19,218 nt of DNA. Source: JBAXGE01 sp044344145. GTDB lineage: Bacteria > Planctomycetota > Phycisphaerae > WQYP01. Positions within the stretch are counted from its first letter, which is position 1. Every line of letters starts with the position of its first letter. The notes beneath the pieces are model-generated. The model saw nothing but the letters and a program-made list of their open reading frames with translations, ran no database searches and was not told the DNA's origin. Positions 1 through 3,998 of the stretch are shown piece after piece. The DNA lies in NCBI GenBank assembly GCA_044344145.1, contig JBIJDM010000028.1, positions 1-19,218 of the forward strand. Reading direction: 5' to 3'. The translations under genes and the position numbers were made by a program.

Positions 1-399
1 GATTGGCGCGACCAGTACCGCATCCTCAGTTCCGTCCCCGGCGTGGGCGCCACCACCGCCGCCATCCTGTTGGCCCAATTACCCCAGCTCGGGGAGATCA
101 ACCGCTCCCCGCTGGCCGCCCTGGTGGGCCTGGCCCCCTTTGCCCGCGAATCCGGCGGCTGGAAGGGCAAACGCTCCTGTCGCGGCGGCCGGGCCCCGGT
201 CCGTAACGCCCTCTACATGGCCACCGTCTGTGCCGTCCGCTGTAACCCCGTCATTGCCGCCATGTATAAACGGTTAAAGGCCACCGGCAAAGCCTCCAAA
301 GTCTGTCTCGTCGCCTGTATGCGCAAACTCCTGATCATCCTCTACGCCCTACTCCGGAAAGGAGAAACATGGCAACCGCTCAACCTAAAAATCACTTGA
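1..399 (+). CDS. IS110-family transposase, C-terminal part (5' end outside window)
   Basis: The reading frame is open from base 1, so the gene enters the window already in progress; about 132 C-terminal residues are visible. They match the transposase_20 (IS116/IS110/IS902) domain: a helix-hairpin-helix-like SVPGVGATTAA near the left edge, then GLAPFARESGGWKGKR, RGGRAPVRNALYMAT and a basic tail. In this family the N-terminal half is a RuvC-like DEDD nuclease, which is not visible here, and the C-terminal domain supplies a catalytic serine; the Ser in ARESG is the likely candidate. IS110 elements move by bridge-RNA-guided recombination and usually lack terminal inverted repeats; none is seen after the stop. 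Only about 30 bp separate the stop codon from the duplicated segment that follows, so the right end of the element probably lies at about 400-430. Whether the element is intact cannot be judged. Confidence 0.9.
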   Translation, partial: DWRDQYRILSSVPGVGATTAAILLAQLPQLGEINRSPLAALVGLAPFARESGGWKGKRSCRGGRAPVRNALYMATVCAVRCNPVIAAMYKRLKATGKASKVCLVACMRKLLIILYALLRKGETWQPLNLKIT

Positions 400-428
400 C
401 TTCAAACACAGCCGCTCTTAACTTTCCC

Positions 429-577
429 TCCCCTCTCCGCGTGCAGCGATCCGCATGGCTTGGTAACATAATCACAGACGTTTCGTGCTTCTTGTGAGGT
501 ATCCCATGACTACCCTGCCGCCGGAAATCACTGTGGAAACGCTGGAAGACGGGTTCCGTTATACACTGCCCACTCGC
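429..577 (+). repeat. Direct duplication, copy A (truncated gene start)
   Basis: This stretch aligns with 2050-2200: shared CCGCGTGCAGCGAT, GGCTTGGTAACATAATCA and AGGTAT words upstream of the start codon, then nearly identical first 24 codons. There is one 2-nt length difference in the leader and scattered substitutions, several of them synonymous. Similarity stops abruptly at about 572-577, where integron cassette DNA begins. Confidence 0.85.
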
Positions 578-652
578 CGCTTCGTTCGGCTGGCGGGTAA
601 GTCGCCGCCCAAGCGCGGAATCGTTCGACCTCGGCTAGAAGCTCGGACATGA
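506..652 (+). pseudogene. Truncated 5' copy of the duplicated-module membrane protein gene
   Basis: An ATG at 506 follows a GAGG ribosome binding site and opens a frame whose first 24 residues (MTTLPPEITVETLEDG...) match the start of the protein at 2129-3424 except Thr for Pro at position 3. After codon 24 the frame runs into antisense cassette sequence and ends at TGA 650-652, giving a 48-residue chimera that lacks all membrane and PH-like regions. Promoter-proximal sequence and ribosome binding site are retained, so the stub could still be translated, but it cannot have the parental function. Most likely a paralogue broken by recombination with an integron cassette array. Confidence 0.8.
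528..650 (-). pseudogene. Truncated second integron cassette ORF
   Basis: On the minus strand an ATG at 650 lies about 25 nt after the attC of the neighbouring cassette, the usual position for the next cassette gene. It reads MSELLAEVERF, RAWAATYPP, AERSGEW (27 residues) before the frame crosses into the duplicated gene start at about 570-577. It then picks up 13 foreign residues and stops at TGA 530-528. The opening resembles small hypothetical proteins often found in integron cassettes and environmental genomes (from memory, not searched). It has lost its C-terminus and presumably its own attC, so it is annotated as broken. Function unknown. Confidence 0.6.
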
Positions 653-670
653 GAAGTGCGTTCCCCGGTG

Positions 671-762
671 ACATAACGATCAAGCTCACCTGCCCGGCCA
701 CGTCACAGGGAGCAGTGCAAAACAGACAGCACGGCCGGGACAGGTGCAGCGCCGGGTTAGGC
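671..762 (-). other. Integron attC recombination site (about 92 bp)
   Basis: On the minus strand the site begins with GCCTAAC (762-756, fits RYYYAAC) and ends with GTTATGT (677-671, one mismatch to GTTRRRY). Between them, GCTgCACCTGtCCCGGCC pairs with GGCCGGGCAGGTGAGC, leaving a single unpaired G and a single unpaired T on one arm. This gives paired R boxes (TAAC/GTTA), an unpaired spacer, a paired L region with extrahelical bases and a variable loop: the folded attC hairpin architecture recognised by IntI. It lies 23 nt after the stop of ORF 786-1310, as expected for a cassette. The cassette, crossover to crossover, would be about 677-1329 (653 bp). Confidence 0.85.
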
Positions 763-785
763 GTCTTAACTCAGCGACACGGCAT

Positions 786-1310
786 TTACAGCGTCGCCCC
801 GACCGACCACACTTCGACCCCCGAGCGGCTCAGTTTAGGCTGGTGGCCAGCTTCGTAGCCAGGGCACATGAAGAACACGTATTTGATACCCGCCGCAGTG
901 GCAGCGACTTTGGCAATGTCACTCGCCAACTTCCGGTTGTTCGAGGTGTTCACTGCGGCGAAAACCTCCGCCGCCACGCCCACACCCGCCTTTGACTCGA
1001 TGTCCGACCCGCCTACCGTGCCGAGATTCAACGTAAACGGCGCAAGCTCTGGATGGCGATCAAGCAAAATCGCGGTGGCTCTCGCAGAGGCGATGTAAGT
1101 GAACGATTGGTTGAGCTGCTCGATGAGGTTGAGCGGCGACTCGGAATCAAGAGGGTCGCAGCCAACGGGTTCAAACTTCATCGACCAGATGGCGCGTAGC
1201 CCGTCCGACCCGAGGTTGGAGATCTGAGCGAGCGCCTTGGTCGCTGATGCTGTCACCGACTGCACCAAGGCGTCGAGTTCAGTTGCGGAACTAACGGTGC
1301 GCGTCTTCAA
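786..1310 (-). CDS. Integron cassette-encoded hypothetical protein (174 aa)
   Basis: The start is a TTG at 1310, chosen because a strong GGAGGAG lies 6-7 nt upstream and directly follows the GTTAGGC core site, the classic layout of a mobile cassette; no upstream ATG exists. The 174-residue protein is soluble, with no signal peptide or membrane segment. Its N-terminal half is helical; the C-terminal half alternates strands and helices: LNLGTVGGSDIESK, VAAEVFAAVN, NNRKLASDIAKVA, IKYVFFMCPG, GVEVWSVG. Acidic residues on adjacent predicted strands followed by Lys and a hydrophobic strand suggest a restriction-endonuclease-like fold, but no canonical (D/E)xK is clear, so this is speculation. I recall similar unassigned proteins in other cassettes but cannot search. 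It reads away from the attI-like site, so a Pc-type promoter beyond 1357 could drive it. Confidence 0.8.
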   Translation of the reverse strand: MKTRTVSSATELDALVQSVTASATKALAQISNLGSDGLRAIWSMKFEPVGCDPLDSESPLNLIEQLNQSFTYIASARATAILLDRHPELAPFTLNLGTVGGSDIESKAGVGVAAEVFAAVNTSNNRKLASDIAKVAATAAGIKYVFFMCPGYEAGHQPKLSRSGVEVWSVGATL

Positions 1311-1323
1311 TGTGCTCTCCTCC

Positions 1324-1357
1324 GCCTAACAGTAATTAGATTGATCCGTCTAACATC
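1324..1357 (-). other. attI-like integron core site upstream of the cassette
   Basis: On the minus strand the segment reads GATGTTAGAC, then GGATCAATCTAATTACT, then GTTAGGC (1330-1324), followed at once by the cassette ribosome binding site. GTTAGGC is a perfect GTTRRRY core. The CTAA five bases before it sits like the L box of class 1 attI (CTAA, six bases, GTTAGGC), and GATGTTA resembles an attI direct-repeat IntI site. No GTTRRRY/RYYYAAC hairpin partner was found within about 120 bp to make this the end of another attC, which favours attI. No intI gene lies nearby, so this is either a relict attI or the end of a degraded array. Confidence 0.5.
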
Positions 1358-1836
1358 CCAAGAACACCTTGGGAGCCCGTATAACACGCCCGCAAACGCG
1401 GGAGATATTTGCACGTAAGTATATTCAAAAGCGAGGCTTTCATGTCTCGTTTATTCTTCGCAGGGGTGTTTGGGCGGATCCGCATAACATCCTCGCTTAC
1501 AAGCTGTCCATCGGGCTTGGCACGGGACACTGGTGCGGCGGGTGGGGACCCCGCCGGGCCCGCTGAGATGCCTTGGCTCATTGTCGTTTGCATCGCCGCG
1601 ACTCCTGTACTTCAGGGATACTAACGCGCGAGATGCCTGCAGTCAATCCCGAACCTGGCAGTGCAAGGTGCTGGTGTTCTACCGGTAGACCTGGTTTCAC
1701 CTTCCCGCCGGAAAATCTTCCCTTCCCCCTCAAAGTTCCGCGCCATTTGACGATCCTGGACCTGCATCCTGCCAACCTGCACAGCGCTGACCCCATATTG
1801 CCCACCGTGCCGGTGATCGCCCACCCGGCCAGTTTT

Positions 1837-1866
1837 CATCCAGTGCATCCTGTCCATCCATGTAAA
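1837..1866 (+). repeat. Intergenic CATCC-word repeat, copy 1
   Basis: Three staggered CATCC words, the last as CCATCCATGTAAA. The same arrangement recurs at 2013-2043 and 6679-6709, always between genes and always followed by an A/T run and then a C-rich run. Unit spacing is close to 9 bp. Confidence 0.75.
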
Positions 1867-1938
1867 TATCCCCACCCGTAGTTGTGCCGCGAGGGACACA
1901 TCATAATCATGGGCAGGGATGCTCCATGTTACGAAAGA

Positions 1939-1957
1939 GGGCGACCGCCGGTCGCCC
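1939..1957. repeat. REP-like palindrome
   Basis: GGGCGACC and GGTCGCCC are perfect inverted arms around GCC, flanked by GAAAGA on the left and CTACC on the right. No T-tract follows, so it is more like a dispersed palindromic repeat than a terminator. From memory, similar GGGCGACC palindromes are scattered in many environmental genomes. Confidence 0.6.
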
Positions 1958-1966
1958 CTACCTTCA

Positions 1967-1994
1967 TTTCCGTGCCCTTCCGTGTCTTCCGTGG
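1967..1994 (+). repeat. CTTCCGTG-word periodic repeat
   Basis: Three consecutive TTCCGTG words (TTTCCGTGC, CTTCCGTGT, CTTCCGTGG) spaced 9-10 bp. It lies between the palindrome at 1939 and the CATCC-word copy at 2013, forming a cluster of intergenic repeats. Noncoding. Confidence 0.6.
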
Positions 1995-2012
1995 TTATAT
2001 TCCCCCCGTCCC

Positions 2013-2043
2013 CATCCTGTGCATCCTATCCATCCATGTAAAA
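2013..2043 (+). repeat. Intergenic CATCC-word repeat, copy 2
   Basis: CATCCTGTG, CATCCTATC and CATCCATGT stand in perfect 9-bp register, followed by AAAA. This is the cleanest of the three copies and lies just upstream of the duplicated gene leader. Confidence 0.75.
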
Positions 2044-2049
2044 ATGTTC

Positions 2050-2200
2050 TCCCCCTATCCGCGTGCAGCGATGCGCGGGGCTTGGTAACATAATCATTGA
2101 CGCTTCGCTGATCCTGAGAGGTATATCCATGACCCCACTGCCGCCGGAAATCACTGTGGAAACGCTGGAAGACGGGTTCCGCTATACGCTGCCCACGCGC
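2050..2200 (+). repeat. Direct duplication, copy B (intact gene start)
   Basis: Leader plus first 24 codons of the gene at 2129; the partner copy is at 429-577. The conservation of noncoding words such as GGCTTGGTAACATAATCA indicates that the whole promoter-leader block was duplicated, not just the coding part. Confidence 0.85.
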
Positions 2201-3424
2201 GATTTGGGCAAGTGGCGTTATGTGGGGCTGGTGCCGTTGGGGTTTGGACTGGCGTTTGCGGGCTTTGCCTTGTTCTGGGGGATCATCGCCAGCGGGATCT
2301 GGGAATGGATCGGCAATGGTTTTCCGGCCGATGCCATGCACTGGTTCCGGTTGCTCTTTGCGTGTTTCTGCCTGCCGTTTTTGTGGGGTGGTTTTACCAT
2401 CATCCGCGTCGGCGTGCTGCTGCTGCGGCCCAGTCATGAGGTGATTACGCTGCGCAAGGGGTGGCTGAAGGTGGATCAGGTCGCCGGATGGCTGCATTAT
2501 GCCAAGCATATCAAGGCCCAGGACATCGCCCGCATCGAAGTGGCGCCCGCGAATTTGCAGGGCGACGATATTCCCGGGCTGGGGCCGTCGGGGCTGGCCG
2601 GGATGCGGCACGTGCGGATCATTGCTAAAAAAGGAAAAAAAGCCCTCTCTGTCGGCATGGGTTATCCCAAGGCCTGGGGCCTGATCTTGGCGGAGGATAT
2701 CACCCACCGCCTGCAACTGGATCAGTCGCATCCCATCCTGATGACCCCGCTGCAACCCGGCACCGGCCCGGTGCAGCCGATCCCCATCGTCCCCGCCGAC
2801 CCCAACAGTGTGGATGATGAAGGCAAGCGGATTTATCGTTCGGCTGCGGGGCGCATCGCGCAAATGGAACTGCCGCAGCCGGCAGATTCCACCATCGCCT
2901 ATATTCCCAATGGCGATACCCATACCTATATCATCCCCGCACGCGGGTTCAAAGGCGTGGGGCTGGGCTTTTTCATCTTTGCCGTGATCTGGAACGTGTT
3001 CACCGGCGGGATTTTTCTACTCACCGTGCGCAACTTCAGTCCCGGGGCGTTATTCGTGCTGATTTTCGTGGCCGTGGGTGTGCTCATGCTGGGCATCGCG
3101 ATCCATTTGATGACGCGCAAGAGCGTGATTGTCATCACGCCCGATGAATTCGTGGCCACCACGTCCAGCCGGGTGCGGAAAGAGGAATTCGTCTGCGCCC
3201 GCAAGGACATCGCCGAGATTATCGTGGATTACTCCGGCGTGGAAGTGAACGACAAGCCCGTCGAGCATATCAAGGTGAAACTGCTCAACAACAAAACCCA
3301 TGGCCTGCTGATGGGCAATGATGTTTACGAGTTGCACTGGCTGGCGAGTTCGTGGCGCCGGCATCTGAACCTGACCACGGCCGACCCCGCGGAGGACGTG
3401 CCGGGCGCTGTGCCCGTGGCGTAA
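2129..3424 (+). CDS. Four-TM protein of two repeated TM-pair plus PH-like modules (431 aa)
   Basis: The ATG at 2129 is preferred over the upstream in-frame start at 2063 because GAGAGG precedes it and because the duplicated copy starts at the same codon. The protein has two similar halves. Each has a beta-rich lead (ETLEDGFRYTLPTRD near 11-25; IPNGDTHTYIIPARG near 259-273), a hydrophobic pair (about 30-56 and 73-100; 276-300 and 304-328), and a strand-rich tail (EVITLRKGWLKV near 104-115; VIVITPDEFVAT near 333-344) ending in an IARIEV or IAEIIVD helix-strand motif. The tails look like bacterial PH (bPH/DUF304-type) domains. Function unknown; likely an inner-membrane protein. A truncated paralogue lies at 506. 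The PQQ-repeat gene follows after 75 bp on the same strand. Confidence 0.85.
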   Translation: MTPLPPEITVETLEDGFRYTLPTRDLGKWRYVGLVPLGFGLAFAGFALFWGIIASGIWEWIGNGFPADAMHWFRLLFACFCLPFLWGGFTIIRVGVLLLRPSHEVITLRKGWLKVDQVAGWLHYAKHIKAQDIARIEVAPANLQGDDIPGLGPSGLAGMRHVRIIAKKGKKALSVGMGYPKAWGLILAEDITHRLQLDQSHPILMTPLQPGTGPVQPIPIVPADPNSVDDEGKRIYRSAAGRIAQMELPQPADSTIAYIPNGDTHTYIIPARGFKGVGLGFFIFAVIWNVFTGGIFLLTVRNFSPGALFVLIFVAVGVLMLGIAIHLMTRKSVIVITPDEFVATTSSRVRKEEFVCARKDIAEIIVDYSGVEVNDKPVEHIKVKLLNNKTHGLLMGNDVYELHWLASSWRRHLNLTTADPAEDVPGAVPVA

Positions 3425-3446
3425 GCAGTGCCGGGCGGATTATCAG

Positions 3447-3477
3447 TATCACCCCCCGCCAGCGCGGGGATAAACGC
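3447..3477 (+). repeat. Solitary type I-E CRISPR-repeat-like sequence
   Basis: The stem CCCCGC (3454-3459), loop CAGC and stem GCGGGG (3464-3469) are followed by ATAAACGC. The order and sequence closely resemble the Escherichia-type I-E repeat (CCCCGC...GCGGGGATAAACCG). No second copy occurs about 61 bp away on either side and no cas gene is in the window, so this is not an array. It sits between two genes, just before the ribosome binding site of the gene at 3500. Confidence 0.45.
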
Positions 3478-3499
3478 ATTAACTCTGGGAGGTATGGCG

Positions 3500-3838
3500 A
3501 TGAACAATCTGGTCTATGTTGGATTGCGTGGGCGCGTGGCGGCGCTGGATCGGGCCACGGGGCAGATCGTATGGCGCTGGGAAGCGCCGCGCAATGGCTA
3601 TGTCACCCTGCTGGTGGAAGCGGACCTGCTGGTGGTCTCGGTCAATGGCTACACCTACGGCCTGCACCCCGATACCGGCACGCAACTGTGGGCCCAGGAC
3701 CTCCCCGGCTTCCGCACCGGCGTAGCCTGTCTGGCCTCCCTGCGCAGCAGCAGCGATCTGGCGTCGGTCTTGCTGGCTGCGGCGGATACGGATGCCCAGG
3801 ATGAAGCTGCGGCGGCATCAACGACTACGACGACGTAG
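3500..3838 (+). CDS. Small PQQ-like beta-propeller repeat protein (112 aa)
   Basis: Two ATGs lie in frame at 3494 and 3500; the second is chosen because GGGAGG is 7 nt upstream of it and only 1 nt from the first. The frame is open further upstream (to 3428), but that part covers the CRISPR-like repeat and looks noncoding. The product contains about two PQQ/WD-like blades: NLVYVGLRGRVAALDRATG then WRWEAP, and LLVVSVNGYTYGLHPDTG then LWAQDLPG, each with the AxDxxTGxxxW-type signature. A complete propeller needs 6-8 blades, so this is a mini-protein that may oligomerise or a remnant of a larger propeller. No signal peptide. The tail (AAAASTTTTT) is low complexity. It probably shares a transcript with the gene at 2129. 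Confidence 0.7.
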   Translation: MNNLVYVGLRGRVAALDRATGQIVWRWEAPRNGYVTLLVEADLLVVSVNGYTYGLHPDTGTQLWAQDLPGFRTGVACLASLRSSSDLASVLLAAADTDAQDEAAAASTTTTT

Positions 3839-3880
3839 GTCGGATGCGGGCAAGCCTATATTTAACGCACAATCCCCCTG

Positions 3881-3915
3881 CGCATATATTGTTGCGTCGT
3901 CGTGGCACTGCGTGA
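3881..3915 (+). repeat. GTTGCGTCGTCG intergenic repeat, copy 1
   Basis: CGCAT, an A/T stretch, then GTTGCGTCGTCG and a terminal TGCGTGA. It matches 17881-17915 at 28 of 35 positions. Internally, GTTGCGTC, GTCGTGGC and an imperfect third unit give an approximately 8-bp period. It lies between the convergent ends of the genes at 3500 and 3999. Confidence 0.6.
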
Positions 3916-3998
3916 AATATCCCACCGTCACATCAGTCTAGCCAACAACACATATCCAACCAACCCACATGCAAGCTGCCGTGATATGAGAGGCTCCT

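Larger units (their letters stand above)
1358..2128. other. Long intergenic region with degenerate repeats, no convincing gene
   Basis: No frame here has family-like sequence, a good ribosome binding site and sustained codon bias. An 85-residue minus-strand frame (1336-1593) and overlapping plus-strand frames look random. The stretch holds a 15-bp near-repeat of the attI-like motif (1477-1491), a CCCGC-AAAC-GCGGG hairpin near 1390-1403, a palindrome at 1939-1957, and 9-bp-periodic words at 1837-1866, 1967-1994 and 2013-2043. The last about 80 bp are the leader of the gene at 2129 and are duplicated at 429-505. It may be the scar of a lost integron integrase region, but no integrase fragment is recognisable. 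Confidence 0.6.

Noticed and set aside
1336..1593. 85-residue minus-strand ORF just upstream of the attI-like site, considered as an integrase remnant
   Set aside because: No tyrosine-recombinase motif, no ribosome binding site, and orientation opposite to that expected for intI; composition looks random.
1964..2923. 319-residue minus-strand frame over the four-TM protein gene
   Set aside because: It spans the intergenic repeats and has Gln/His/Arg-rich random composition; the plus-strand gene is supported by duplication of its start.
3447..3560. CRISPR array
   Set aside because: Only one repeat-like unit; no second unit at spacer distance and no cas genes.
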